Part shown: positions 9,755 to 17,857 of the stretch, piece after piece
Position numbering within the stretch: the first letter of the stretch is position 1
Layout: each line of letters opens with the position of its first letter
DNA from: Micromonospora sp. FIMYZ51
GTDB lineage: Bacteria; Actinomycetota; Actinomycetes; Mycobacteriales; Micromonosporaceae
Assembly (NCBI RefSeq): GCF_038246755.1
Contig: NZ_CP134706.1
Coordinates: 310,001 to 374,000 of the forward strand
Reading direction: 5' to 3'
Length of the DNA: 64,000 nucleotides
The notes under the pieces: model-generated
The model's database searches: none
Told to the model about the DNA's origin: nothing
What the model saw: the letters and a program-made list of their open reading frames with translations, nothing else
Program-made: the position numbers and the translations under genes

Positions 9755-10671
9755 TGGGTGAGACCTTCAACCAGCTCGCCACCTCGGGCCCACTGCTCCT
9801 GGCAGTGGGCGCGGCGGCCCTGGCCGGCCTGGTGAGCTTCCTCTCCCCGTGCGTCCTGCCGCTGATGCCCGGCTACCTCTCCTACGTAACCGGCCTGGCC
9901 GGCGCCGACCTGGAAGGCCGAAGTGCAAGGAAGGGCCCCCTGTTAACGCCTGCGGTAGAGGAAGGGCCCCCTCTTAACACCGCTAACACGGCCGACCCCG
10001 TCGCCGACGCAGCCAGCACAGCAGACGGAGGCGCCGTGGTCGGTGCCGGCGTCGGCACGGCGGTACGCGAGCGGACCCGCGCCCGTCGGGCGGTGAAAGG
10101 CCGGGTGCTCGCCGGGACGCTGCTCTTCATCGCCGGCTTCACCGTCGTCTTCACCGCCACCGCGATCCTGTTCAGCAGCATCGGCCGGGTTTTCTTCGAC
10201 TACGAGCGGGCGCTGGAGATTGTCATCGGCGGTCTCGTCGTGGTGCTCGGGCTGGGCTACCTCGGCGTACTGCCCGGGTTTCAGCGCGAACTCCGGATCA
10301 ACCGGTTGCCCGCGGCCGGGCTGGCCGGCGCTCCCGTGCTGGGCGCGGTCTTCGCACTGAGTTGGATCCCGTGCACCGGGCCCACCCTGGCCGCCGTGCT
10401 CGGCATGGCCACCACCAGCGGCCAGTTGGACCGGGCGGTGGTGCTGGCCGTGGCGTACTGCCTCGGGCTGGGAATCCCGTTCATCGTCTTCGGGCTGGGC
10501 TTCGAGCGCCTGCTCGGCGTCTTCAAGACGGTACGCCGGCACAGCCGCTGGGTCACCCGGATCGGTGGCCTCCTGCTGATCACGATCGGCCTCGCCCTGA
10601 TGACGGGCGGCTGGACGAACGTGGTGATCTGGTTGCAGACCACCTTCGGCACCGGCGAGGTGAGCATCTGA
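9754..10671 (+). CDS. ccdA: Cytochrome c biogenesis protein CcdA
   Basis: A 305-residue polytopic membrane protein that passes electrons from cytoplasmic thioredoxin across the membrane. The two redox cysteines are in SFLSPCVLPLMPGY (helix 1) and SWIPCTGPTLA (helix 4). Between helices 1 and 2 is a long hydrophilic loop (about residues 58-110). Part of this loop (KGPLLTPAVEEGPPLNTAN) is the translation of a repeat element that also occurs in non-coding DNA at 13622 and 31550. The remaining helices are normal. The start overlaps the upstream stop (TGATG) and the next gene overlaps in the same way. Confidence 0.93.
   Translation: MGETFNQLATSGPLLLAVGAAALAGLVSFLSPCVLPLMPGYLSYVTGLAGADLEGRSARKGPLLTPAVEEGPPLNTANTADPVADAASTADGGAVVGAGVGTAVRERTRARRAVKGRVLAGTLLFIAGFTVVFTATAILFSSIGRVFFDYERALEIVIGGLVVVLGLGYLGVLPGFQRELRINRLPAAGLAGAPVLGAVFALSWIPCTGPTLAAVLGMATTSGQLDRAVVLAVAYCLGLGIPFIVFGLGFERLLGVFKTVRRHSRWVTRIGGLLLITIGLALMTGGWTNVVIWLQTTFGTGEVSI
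9927..9978 (-). repeat. Family B repeat inserted in frame in ccdA
   Basis: Read on the minus strand the segment is GTTAAGAGGGGGCCCTTCC, a spacer ending CAGGC, then GTTAACAGGGGGCCCTTCC. It matches the non-coding copies at 13622 and 31550 in unit sequence and spacing. Here it has no stop in the ccdA frame and adds about 17 residues to a loop. Confidence 0.85.
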
Positions 10672-12347
10672 TGACCGCGGTCGACGACCGGCCCACCGCG
10701 CCGGCCAAAGCGCCCCGCCGCCGCCCGAACCCGCTGCTGGCCCTGCTGCGTAACTCGTGGCGGCAGCTGACCAGCATGCGTACCGCCCTGGTGTTGCTCT
10801 TCCTGCTCGCGGTCGCCGCCATTCCCGGCTCGGTGCTGCCGCAGCGCGGGGTCAACCCGGAGGACGTCCGGGACTTCTTCACCGCGTACCCGGATCTGGC
10901 GCCGGTGCTTGACCGGGTCGGCGCGTTCGAGGCGTTCAGTTCGGTCTGGTTCTCCGCGATCTATCTGCTGCTCTTCACCTCCCTGATCGGGTGCATCACG
11001 CCCCGGCTGCGCGACCACGTCCGGGCGCTGCGCGCCAAGCCGCCGGCCGTACCGAGGCGACTGGAGCGGCTGCCGCAACACGCGGTGGTGCCCGCGCCGG
11101 ACGGCGGCGTCTCGGCGGTCGCCGAGACGTTGCGGCGTCGACGCTGGCGGGTGGTGGTCCGGGGCGACGAGGTCTCCGCCGAGAAGGGCTACCTCAAGGA
11201 GACCGGGAACCTGATCTTCCACAGCTCGATGGTGCTGGTGCTGGTCGGGGTCGCCCTCGGCTCCTGGTACGGCTGGCACGGCAACCGGCTGCTCGTCGCC
11301 GGCGCCGACCACGTCTTCTGCAACACCGGTCAGCAGTACGCCGAGGCGTCCTTCGGCCCGCGCGTCGGCGACGACCTGCCCCGGTTCTGCATCCGGCTGG
11401 ACGAGTTCGACGCCCGGTTCCTGCCGACCGGCCAACCGTCCTCCTACAACGCCAAGGTGACGGTGGACGAGGACGGCGAGGCACCGCGGCCGGCGGAGTT
11501 CTCGGTCAACTCGCCGCTGCGGCTCGACGGCGCGAACGTCTACCTGCTCGGGCACGGGTACGCCCCGGTGATCCGCTACACCGACCGCTTCGGCATCAGC
11601 CAGAGCAGCGCGGTGCCCTTCCTGAACAACGGCGACATCGGGCTGACCAGTGAGGGGCTGGCCGCCTTCCCCGACGCCAACGTCGATCCGGAGAGCGGCG
11701 AACGGGACCTGAACCTTCAGGTGGCGTTCTCCGGCCTCTACCTGCCGACCGCACCGCAGCAGGCCCCGTTCACCAGGTCGGAGCATCCGGCCGAGCAGAA
11801 TCCGTTGCTCGACCTGGTGGCCTATCGGGGCTACCTGGGTCTGGACGGCGGGCGTCCCAGCTCGATCTACCAGCTTGACCAGCAGCAGGTACGCAACGGC
11901 CGGCTCACCGAGATCGGCGCTAAGCAACTGCGGGTGGGGGAGAGCTGGACGCTTGACGACGGCACCACGGTCGAGTTCCTGGGCACCGAGCCGTACATCG
12001 TGCTGTCCGTACGGCACGATCCGGGCACGATGCTGCTTCTGGTCAGCTCGCTCGGACTGGTGCTCGGGCTGATGGGCTCGCTCTTCGTCCGGCGTCGCCG
12101 GGTCTTCGTCCGGATGCTGCCGGCCGATTCGGGTGACCGTACCGTCGACCCCGCCAATGGATCTCCGACGGACGGTAGTACTTTGGTCGAGGTGGCTGGC
12201 CTGCCGCGTACCGAACATCCTGGGTTCGCCGACGAGTTCGCTCAGCTGGTGGCTGCGGTCCGCGGCGATCGGCGGGCCGCTGCCGGGACCGGGGCCGACG
12301 AGGCATCGGCCAGCCCCGGCACCGGGGCGCGAGGAGGAGCCAACTGA
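10671..12347 (+). CDS. resB: Cytochrome c biogenesis protein ResB
   Basis: 558 residues. Three N-terminal membrane helices (about residues 38-58, 90-110 and 180-200), a large extracytoplasmic domain (about 205-455) and a final helix (TMLLLVSSLGLVLGLMGSLF) before a basic cytoplasmic tail match the ResB/Ccs1 family. Conserved family features include the GSVLPQRG motif and LPRFCIRLDEF. With CcsB it forms the haem-handling synthase of System II cytochrome c maturation. The last 80 residues are low-complexity and Ala/Gly-rich. The start overlaps ccdA and the end overlaps the next gene, both as TGATG. Confidence 0.93.
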   Translation: MTAVDDRPTAPAKAPRRRPNPLLALLRNSWRQLTSMRTALVLLFLLAVAAIPGSVLPQRGVNPEDVRDFFTAYPDLAPVLDRVGAFEAFSSVWFSAIYLLLFTSLIGCITPRLRDHVRALRAKPPAVPRRLERLPQHAVVPAPDGGVSAVAETLRRRRWRVVVRGDEVSAEKGYLKETGNLIFHSSMVLVLVGVALGSWYGWHGNRLLVAGADHVFCNTGQQYAEASFGPRVGDDLPRFCIRLDEFDARFLPTGQPSSYNAKVTVDEDGEAPRPAEFSVNSPLRLDGANVYLLGHGYAPVIRYTDRFGISQSSAVPFLNNGDIGLTSEGLAAFPDANVDPESGERDLNLQVAFSGLYLPTAPQQAPFTRSEHPAEQNPLLDLVAYRGYLGLDGGRPSSIYQLDQQQVRNGRLTEIGAKQLRVGESWTLDDGTTVEFLGTEPYIVLSVRHDPGTMLLLVSSLGLVLGLMGSLFVRRRRVFVRMLPADSGDRTVDPANGSPTDGSTLVEVAGLPRTEHPGFADEFAQLVAAVRGDRRAAAGTGADEASASPGTGARGGAN

Positions 12348-13351
12348 TGTCCGCACTATCCGACCAGATGGTGTCGATCGCCACCCTGGTGTACCTGCTG
12401 GCCATGATCAGCCACGCGGTCGAGTACGCCCTGGGCAACGCGCAGGCCAGGACGGTGGCGGCACCCGCCCGCGAACTGGTGGGCGCGGCGGTCGGCGGCA
12501 GCGCTTCGGTGACTCCGACCGGCGACGGGGTTGCGGCTGGGGAGAGGCTCTCGGCCGTTGGCGGGGCGGCTGGCCAGAACGGGCGTACGACGAGCCGGGC
12601 CGAACTGGCCGGCCGGGTCGCGGTCGGGCTGACCGCCCTCGGTGCCGTGCTGCACCTGATCGGGCTGGTCACCCGTGGTATCGCTGCGGACCGGATGCCG
12701 TGGGGCAACATGTACGAGTTCGTGCTCACGGTCTCGTTCATCGGGGTCGCCGCCTGGTTGGTGGTGCTGGTGAAGGTGCCCTCGCTGCGCCGCCTGGGGC
12801 TCTTCCTGACCCTGGTCATGGTGCTGCTGGTGGCCACCGCCGAGCTGGTGCTCTACACGCCGATCGTGCCGCTGGTGCCGGCGCTCAACTCGTACTGGTT
12901 CGTCGTGCACGTGTCGACAGTCGTCTTCGCCTCCGGGCTGTTCCTGCTCGGCGCGGTGCCGGCGGTGGCGTACCTGATGCGGGCCGGGTACGAGCAGGGC
13001 AAGCGCAGCTTCCCGTACACGCTGGCGAAGCGGTTGCCGGCGGCGGCCAGCCTGGAGCGGCTCACCTTCGTGCTGCACGCCTTCTCGTTCCCGATCTTCA
13101 CCTTCGCGGTGATCGCCGGGGCGATCTGGGCCGAGGCGGCCTGGGGTCGGCCCTGGGGCTGGGACCCGAAGGAGACCTGGTCGTTCATCTCCTGGGTGAT
13201 CTACGCGGGCTACCTGCACGCCCGAGCCACGCCGAGCGTGAAGCGGAACGTGGCCACCTGGTTGGCCATCCTCGGCTTCGCGACGGTGCTGATGAACCTC
13301 TTCGGCGTGAACATCTTCTTCGAGGGCCTGCACTCCTACGCCGGCCTCTGA
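12347..13351 (+). CDS. ccsB: Cytochrome c biogenesis protein CcsB (CcsA/ResC-type)
   Basis: A 334-residue membrane protein carrying the haem-handling signature WGWDPKETWSFISWVIYAGYLHAR, with conserved histidines in helices on either side (HVSTVVFASG, VLHAFSFP). This is the WWD-domain partner of ResB in cytochrome c synthase. An additional hydrophilic, Ala-rich insert (about residues 35-85) follows the first helix. It is the last gene of the hemL-to-ccsB run; the next plus-strand gene begins about 380 bases on, after a small convergent gene. Confidence 0.94.
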   Translation: MSALSDQMVSIATLVYLLAMISHAVEYALGNAQARTVAAPARELVGAAVGGSASVTPTGDGVAAGERLSAVGGAAGQNGRTTSRAELAGRVAVGLTALGAVLHLIGLVTRGIAADRMPWGNMYEFVLTVSFIGVAAWLVVLVKVPSLRRLGLFLTLVMVLLVATAELVLYTPIVPLVPALNSYWFVVHVSTVVFASGLFLLGAVPAVAYLMRAGYEQGKRSFPYTLAKRLPAAASLERLTFVLHAFSFPIFTFAVIAGAIWAEAAWGRPWGWDPKETWSFISWVIYAGYLHARATPSVKRNVATWLAILGFATVLMNLFGVNIFFEGLHSYAGL

Positions 13352-13358
13352 CGCAGCG

Positions 13359-13556
13359 TCACCGGGCTCGGTCTCGCCGTAGCGTCTCGCTCACCCGCAG
13401 GGTGACCTGGTAGGCGACCTCCGGCACATCGGCCAGCTCGATCCGCTCCGACCGCAACGCCAGTTGGGCATGCAGTTCCCGGGCGATGGCATCCCGCAAC
13501 TCGACCTGTAGCGGCGACAGGCCGTCCGGGTCGCCGACCATGTACGCGTCCGACAT
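13359..13556 (-). CDS. Small conserved-looking hypothetical protein
   Basis: 65 residues, acidic N-terminus and a mostly helical body (LSPLQVELRDAIARELHAQ, then RSERIELADVPEVAYQVTL). No known domain was recognised. Codon use fits a real gene, it does not overlap another gene, and a CAGGCT box lies six bases before the ATG, as for other putative leaderless genes here. It is convergent with ccsB, with stops 8 bases apart. Confidence 0.6.
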   Translation of the reverse strand: MSDAYMVGDPDGLSPLQVELRDAIARELHAQLALRSERIELADVPEVAYQVTLRVSETLRRDRAR

Positions 13557-13621
13557 GCCATCAGCCTGGCACCTGGCCGGGGAGCCGGCCCGTACGCGTG
13601 GCGGCCGGCGGCGTGACGATT

Positions 13622-13674
13622 GTTAAAAAGGGGCCCTTGCTATACACCAGGCGTTAACAGGGGGCCCTTCCTTC
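13622..13674 (+). repeat. Family B repeat, intergenic copy
   Basis: GTTAAAAAGGGGCCCTT, a 14-base spacer (GCTATACACCAGGC), then GTTAACAGGGGGCCCTT and CCTTCC. Each half contains a GGGCCC palindrome. It lies upstream of the ubiD-like gene, 57 bases from its ATG. Confidence 0.88.
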
Positions 13675-13730
13675 CACGTCACAGCACCCGGCGTGGGCGG
13701 GGTGGTGGGGCGTGGGGGAGACTTGCTGGT

Positions 13731-15191
13731 ATGGCGGCTCGTGGGTTCCCGTACACCGACCTGAAGGACTTCCTGGCAGCGCTTGAGCGCGAGGGCGAAC
13801 TACGCCGCGTCGGCGTGCCGGTCGACCCGACGCTGGAGATCAGCGAGATCGTCACCCGGACGGTCCGGGCTGATGGTCCGGCGCTGCTTTTCGAGCGGCC
13901 CACCCGGGGCGAGATGCCGGTGGCGATCAACCTCTTCGGCACCGAGAAGCGCACCGCGATGGCGCTCGGCGTCGAGTCGCTTGACGAGATCGGCAACCGG
14001 ATCGGCGAGATGCTCAAGCCGGAGTTGCCGGTGGGGTTCGCCGGCATGATGGGTGGTCTCGGCAAGGTGATGCAGCTCAAGTCGATGCCGCCCAAGAAGG
14101 TCAAGACCGCGCCCTGCCAGCAGGTGGTCTACCGGGGTGACGACGTCGACCTGAACCGGCTGCCCGGGCTCCAGGTGTGGCCGGGCGACGGTGGGATCTT
14201 CCACAACTTCGGGCTGACCCACACCAAGCACCCGGAGACCGGTAAGCGGAACCTGGGGCTGTACCGGCTCCAGCAGCACAGCCACAACACCCTCGGCATG
14301 CACTGGCAGATCCACAAGAACTCCACCGCGCACCACGCCGTTGCCGAGCGGCTCGGCCAGCGGCTGCCGGTGGCCATCGCCATCGGCTGCGACCCGGTGG
14401 TCAGCTACTCGTCCAGCGCGCCGCTTCCCGCCGACATCGACGAATACCTGTTCGCCGGGTTCCTGCGCGGCGAGCGGGTGGAGATGGTCGACTGCCTGAC
14501 CGTGCCGTTGCAGGTGCCGGCGCACGCCCAGGTGGTGCTTGAGGGCTACCTGGAGCCGGGCGAGCGGCTGCCGGAGGGGCCGTTCGGCGATCACACCGGC
14601 TTCTACACTCCGGTCGAGCCGTTCCCGGTGCTGCACGTCGAGGCGATGACCATGCAGCGCGACCCGGTGTACCACTCGATCGTCACCTCGAAGCCGCCGC
14701 AGGAGGACCATGGCCTCGGCAAGGCCACCGAGCGGATCTTCGCGCCGCTGCTGCGGTTCCTCATTCCGGACATCGTCGACTACGACCTGCCGGCCGCCGG
14801 GGTCTTCCACAACTGCGCGATCGTCTCGATCCGCAAGCGCTACCCGAAGCACGCGCAGAAGGTGATGAACGCGATCTGGGGCGCGCACATGATGTCGCTG
14901 ACCAAGCTGATCGTGATCGTCGACGAGGACTGCGACGTGCACGATTACCGCGAGGTCGCCTTCCGCGCCTTCGGTAACGTCGACTACGCCCGCGACCTGC
15001 TGCTCACCGAGGGCCCGGTGGACCACCTCGACCACTCGTCGTACCAGCAGTTCTGGGGCGGCAAGGCCGGCATCGACGCCACCCGCAAACTGCCCAGCGA
15101 GGGCTACACCCGTGGCTGGCCGGAGGAGATGACCATGGCCCCCGAGGTCGTCTCGCTTGTCGACAAGCGCTGGAAGGAGTACGGCCTCTAA
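13731..15191 (+). CDS. ubiD: UbiD-family prenylated-FMN decarboxylase (menaquinone pathway)
   Basis: 486 residues from the ATG at 13731 (GGGGGAG upstream). It matches UbiD decarboxylases end to end: LNRLPGLQVWPGDGG, the prenyl-FMN/metal-binding region with EGPFGDHTGFYTP, and YPKHAQKVMNAIWG. These enzymes need prenyl-FMN made by UbiX, which is encoded two genes downstream, and the prenyltransferase lies between them with a one-base stop/start overlap. In futalosine-pathway organisms such a UbiD/UbiA/UbiX trio is thought to act on 1,4-dihydroxy-6-naphthoate after MqnD. The substrate is inferred from context. Confidence 0.9.
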   Translation: MAARGFPYTDLKDFLAALEREGELRRVGVPVDPTLEISEIVTRTVRADGPALLFERPTRGEMPVAINLFGTEKRTAMALGVESLDEIGNRIGEMLKPELPVGFAGMMGGLGKVMQLKSMPPKKVKTAPCQQVVYRGDDVDLNRLPGLQVWPGDGGIFHNFGLTHTKHPETGKRNLGLYRLQQHSHNTLGMHWQIHKNSTAHHAVAERLGQRLPVAIAIGCDPVVSYSSSAPLPADIDEYLFAGFLRGERVEMVDCLTVPLQVPAHAQVVLEGYLEPGERLPEGPFGDHTGFYTPVEPFPVLHVEAMTMQRDPVYHSIVTSKPPQEDHGLGKATERIFAPLLRFLIPDIVDYDLPAAGVFHNCAIVSIRKRYPKHAQKVMNAIWGAHMMSLTKLIVIVDEDCDVHDYREVAFRAFGNVDYARDLLLTEGPVDHLDHSSYQQFWGGKAGIDATRKLPSEGYTRGWPEEMTMAPEVVSLVDKRWKEYGL

Positions 15192-16168
15192 TGGCGACCA
15201 CCGCCAACAACCCCCGCGATCACGCGCTTTCGGTCGCCGATTCGTCGCCTTCGTCCGGCTCTGTCCCGACGGAAGGTGCACGATCGCGGGGGCGGGTGGG
15301 TGCCTTCCTCAAGCTCGTCGCGATCGAGCATTCGGTGTTTGCGTTGCCGTTCGCCTACCTGTCGGCGTTGACGGCCATGCAGGTGAACGGCGGGCGGGTG
15401 CGGTGGTGGGACCTGCTGCTGATCACCGTGGCGATGGTGGGGGCGCGGACCTTCGCGATGGCCGCCAACCGGATTCTGGACCGGCGGATCGATGCCGCGA
15501 ACCCGCGTACGGCCAACCGCGAGTTGGTGACCGGGGCGGTGAGCCTGCGCACGGCCTGGACCGGCGCGGGCGTCGCCCTGGCCGTCTTCCTGGCCGCCGC
15601 CGCCCTGCTCAACCCGCTCTGCCTGGCGCTCGCGCCGCTGGCCGTGGTGCCGCTGATCGTTTACCCGTACGGCAAGCGGTTCACCAACTGGCCGCACGCC
15701 ATCCTGGGGATCGCCCAGATGGTGGGTCCGATCGGCGCCTGGCTCGCGGTCACCGGCACGTTCGCCGGCTCCGGGCCGGCCTGGCTGCTCGGTGCCGCCG
15801 TCGGGCTGTGGATCGGCGGCTTCGACCTGATCTACGCCTGCCAGGACGCCGAGGTGGATCGGAAGATCGGTGTGCACAGCGTGCCGGCCCGGTACGGGCT
15901 GCGGTTCGCGCTGCACGCCTCCACCGCCGCGCACGTGGTGACCTTCGCGCTGTTCCTCTGGTTCGGTGCCCTGGTCGGTTTCGGCTGGCTCTGGTGGATC
16001 GGCCTGGCGCTGACCGCGGTCGCCTTCGGCTACCAGCACCTGGTGGTCACGCCGACCGACCTGAGCCGGGTCAACCGGGCGTTCTTCACCGCGAACGGCT
16101 TCGTCGGCATCGCGCTGTTCCTCTTCGCCCTGCTCGACCTGACCGTCCGGCTCGGCCTGCGAGCGTAG
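15191..16168 (+). CDS. mqnP: UbiA-family prenyltransferase (menaquinone side-chain attachment)
   Basis: 325 residues if started at the ATG overlapping the ubiD stop. Multiple membrane helices and both aspartate-rich motifs are present: NRILDRRIDAANPRTANREL and DLIYACQDAEVDRKIG. It attaches a polyprenyl chain to the naphthoate precursor. The first 35 residues (MATTANNPRDHALSV...) are not typical of the family and translate a degenerate hairpin element. A GTG at 15296, after GGGGGCGG, gives the usual start (VGAFLKLVAIEHSVFALPF) and may be the original one. The mqnP name follows from the neighbours. Confidence 0.87.
   Translation: MATTANNPRDHALSVADSSPSSGSVPTEGARSRGRVGAFLKLVAIEHSVFALPFAYLSALTAMQVNGGRVRWWDLLLITVAMVGARTFAMAANRILDRRIDAANPRTANRELVTGAVSLRTAWTGAGVALAVFLAAAALLNPLCLALAPLAVVPLIVYPYGKRFTNWPHAILGIAQMVGPIGAWLAVTGTFAGSGPAWLLGAAVGLWIGGFDLIYACQDAEVDRKIGVHSVPARYGLRFALHASTAAHVVTFALFLWFGALVGFGWLWWIGLALTAVAFGYQHLVVTPTDLSRVNRAFFTANGFVGIALFLFALLDLTVRLGLRA
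15211..15292. repeat. Degenerate hairpin element in the 5' end of the ubiA-like gene
   Basis: The left arm CCCCCGCGATCACGCGCTTT and a right arm ending GCACGATCGCGGGGG are imperfect inverted repeats. The outer CCCCCGCGATC matches the flank and arm start of the element at 33474. It looks like an older member of the same family, now coding. Confidence 0.5.
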
Positions 16169-16183
16169 TGGCGGACTGAGGAC

Positions 16184-16813
16184 ATGCGTGAACCATGGGT
16201 GGTCGGGGTGTCCGGGGCCTCCGGCACGCCGTACGCGGCGGCGGTCGTCCGAGGGCTGCTCGACGCCGGTGAGGCCGTCGACCTCGTTGTCTCCCGGGCC
16301 GCCCGGTTGACCGTGCTCGACGAGACCGGACGACCGTTCCGCGACGCGCACTGGGCCGAGGACCTGGCCGCCTGGCTCGACCGCGACCTCGCCGGTGCGG
16401 ACGTACGCCACTGGCCCGCCGGTGACCTGGCCGCCGGCCCGAGCAGCGGCTCCTATCCGGTACGCGGCATGGCGGTGGTACCGGCCAGCACGGCGGCCTG
16501 CGCCGGCATCGCGATCGGCCTGTCCAAGGACCTGCTCCAGCGGGCCGCCGAGGTGAACCTCAAGGAACGCCGACGGGTGGTCGTGGTGCCCCGCGAGACG
16601 CCCGTGACCCGCAGCCACCTGGAGCACCTGATCGCGTTGCACGACGCCGGTGCGGTGGTGCTACCGGCCAGCCCCGGCTTCTACGGCGCGGGAGCCGCCG
16701 CCAGCGCGCCGCAACTCGTGGACTTCGTGGCCGGCAAGGTGCTCGACGCGCTCGGCGTGCCACACACCCTGTTCCACCGCTGGACCGGGACGTTGAACGC
16801 GGACCGGACCTGA
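16184..16813 (+). CDS. ubiX: UbiX flavin prenyltransferase
   Basis: 209 residues. The N-terminal flavin-binding signature VGVSGASGTPYAAAVVRGLL, the central MAVVPASTAACAGIAIGLS and the later LVVVPRETP-like segment (VVVVPRETPVTRSHLEHL) define UbiX. It makes prenyl-FMN, the cofactor required by the UbiD enzyme encoded at 13731, which explains the ubiD-ubiA-ubiX order. The gap from ubiA is 15 bases. Its stop codon lies in the loop of a strong terminator hairpin. Confidence 0.93.
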   Translation: MREPWVVGVSGASGTPYAAAVVRGLLDAGEAVDLVVSRAARLTVLDETGRPFRDAHWAEDLAAWLDRDLAGADVRHWPAGDLAAGPSSGSYPVRGMAVVPASTAACAGIAIGLSKDLLQRAAEVNLKERRRVVVVPRETPVTRSHLEHLIALHDAGAVVLPASPGFYGAGAAASAPQLVDFVAGKVLDALGVPHTLFHRWTGTLNADRT

Positions 16814-16829
16814 CGACCGGTCCGCGTTC
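16795..16829 (+). terminator. Terminator hairpin at the end of ubiX
   Basis: GAACGCGGACCGG (16795-16807) and CCGGTCCGCGTTC (16817-16829) are perfect 13-bp arms around a 9-base loop that contains the ubiX stop. The bldC-like gene ends just beyond, so the hairpin may serve both directions. Confidence 0.75.
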
Positions 16830-16841
16830 CCTCCGCACCAC

Positions 16842-17108
16842 TCAGTACATGCCGGCGTTTGCCGGACCCGGGCCGGTCGAAGCGGTCGGACCCGCGTTTC
16901 GCGGCCGGCCCATCTCGTCCGCCTCTTCCAGCATGCCCTCCCCCTCGAGCAGGGCCCGCACCTCGGATTCCCGAAACCGGCGATGCCCTCCTGGAGTCCG
17001 GATGCTGCCGATCCGGCCCGCCGCCGCCCAGCGCGTCACAGTTTTCGGGTCTACCCGAAACAGCGCGGCGACCTCACCCGGTGTCAGCAGGCGATCTCCA
17101 GTGTCCAC
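16842..17108 (-). CDS. BldC-like MerR-type DNA-binding regulator
   Basis: 88 residues from the GTG at 17108, preceded by GAGGAGGGGGCT, a strong ribosome-binding site. The body LLTPGEVAALFRVDPKTVTRWAAAGRIGSIRTPGGHRRF is a close match to the winged helix of BldC, the 68-residue developmental regulator of Streptomyces that binds DNA cooperatively. This copy has a Pro/Ala/Gly-rich tail of about 25 residues that BldC lacks. It is convergent with ubiX. It may be the BldC orthologue or a paralogue; the sequence does not decide. Confidence 0.85.
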   Translation of the reverse strand: MDTGDRLLTPGEVAALFRVDPKTVTRWAAAGRIGSIRTPGGHRRFRESEVRALLEGEGMLEEADEMGRPRNAGPTASTGPGPANAGMY

Positions 17109-17377
17109 AGCCCCCTCCTCGCGTCGACGAAGCCCCCGGCTGAACACACTGCCCCCGGCCGGTGCGAGCCCAGAGCCGTCATGAGGGACGTATGGCAATT
17201 ACAGCACCAGCGCACTGGCCTGTCCGCCAAACGCGAAAAACGCACTGAGTGGGAAGTTAGTAAATGCTACCGGCGCTCCGACCTCTCGACCCCGGGTATG
17301 CGAACTGTCACCCGCTGCCATGTTCAACGGATGCCGGAGTCCGGGTGTTACGCGGCGCCGACTAGGGTCTACAGTCC
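17109..17377. other. Divergent promoter region between the bldC-like and lrp-like genes
   Basis: 269 bases with noticeably more A+T than the surroundings (e.g. GGCAATTACAG at 17195 and AGTTAGTAAATGCTACC near 17255), as expected for control regions. No coding frame is convincing. A TAGGGT box at 17363 lies nine bases before the lrp GTG. No operator could be defined. Confidence 0.5.
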
Positions 17378-17836
17378 GTGGACGCCATCGACCTCAGCCT
17401 CGTGGACCTGCTCCGTGGCAACGCCCGCCTGTCGTACGCCGAACTGGCCCGCCAGGTCGGCCTCTCCGCGCCGGCGGTGCACGAGCGGGTCGGCAAGCTG
17501 GAAGCCAGCGGCGTGATCCGCGCCTACCGGGCGGAGGTCGAGCCGGAGACGATCGGGCTGAACGTGACCGCCCTGATCAGCGTCGTGGAGGACTCCGGCG
17601 CGGACACCGACGACGTGCTGGAGGCGTTCCGCACGATCCCGGAGATCGAGTCGTGCTACTTCATGGCCGGCGTCGAGTCGTTCCTGATCAAGGTCCGGGT
17701 ACGCACAATCGCCGAGTTGGAGCGGCTGATCGTACGGGTCAACCGCACGCCCGGCGTCGCCTCCACCCGGACCAGCATCGCCCTGTCCACCAAGTGGGAG
17801 AACCGCCCACAGCCGGTGGCGCCGCCATCCTCCTGA
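17378..17836 (+). CDS. Lrp/AsnC-family transcriptional regulator
   Basis: 152 residues: an N-terminal winged helix-turn-helix (IDLSLVDLLRGNARLSYAELARQVGLSAPAVHERVGKL, residues 3-45) and a C-terminal RAM ligand-binding domain (about 65-140, with IPEIESCYFMAGVESFLIKV). Such regulators usually bind an amino acid and control adjacent transport or catabolic genes. The next gene, 21 bases downstream, encodes a cysteine-synthase-fold enzyme, so cysteine or a related sulfur amino acid is a reasonable ligand guess. The message may be leaderless. Confidence 0.92.
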   Translation: MDAIDLSLVDLLRGNARLSYAELARQVGLSAPAVHERVGKLEASGVIRAYRAEVEPETIGLNVTALISVVEDSGADTDDVLEAFRTIPEIESCYFMAGVESFLIKVRVRTIAELERLIVRVNRTPGVASTRTSIALSTKWENRPQPVAPPSS

Positions 17837-17844
17837 GCTGCTGC

Positions 17845-17850
17845 TACCTT
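17845..17850 (+). promoter_or_regulatory. Candidate -10 box for the cysteine-synthase-fold gene
   Basis: TACCTT lies seven bases before the GTG at 17858, with no Shine-Dalgarno sequence between. The gene may thus have its own leaderless promoter in the 21-base gap after lrp. Confidence 0.45.
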
Positions 17851-17857
17851 CCTGAGC

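Noticed and set aside
10281..12356. Long minus-strand open frame across resB
   Set aside because: Produced by GC-rich codon bias; the plus strand encodes a complete ResB with overlaps to its neighbours.
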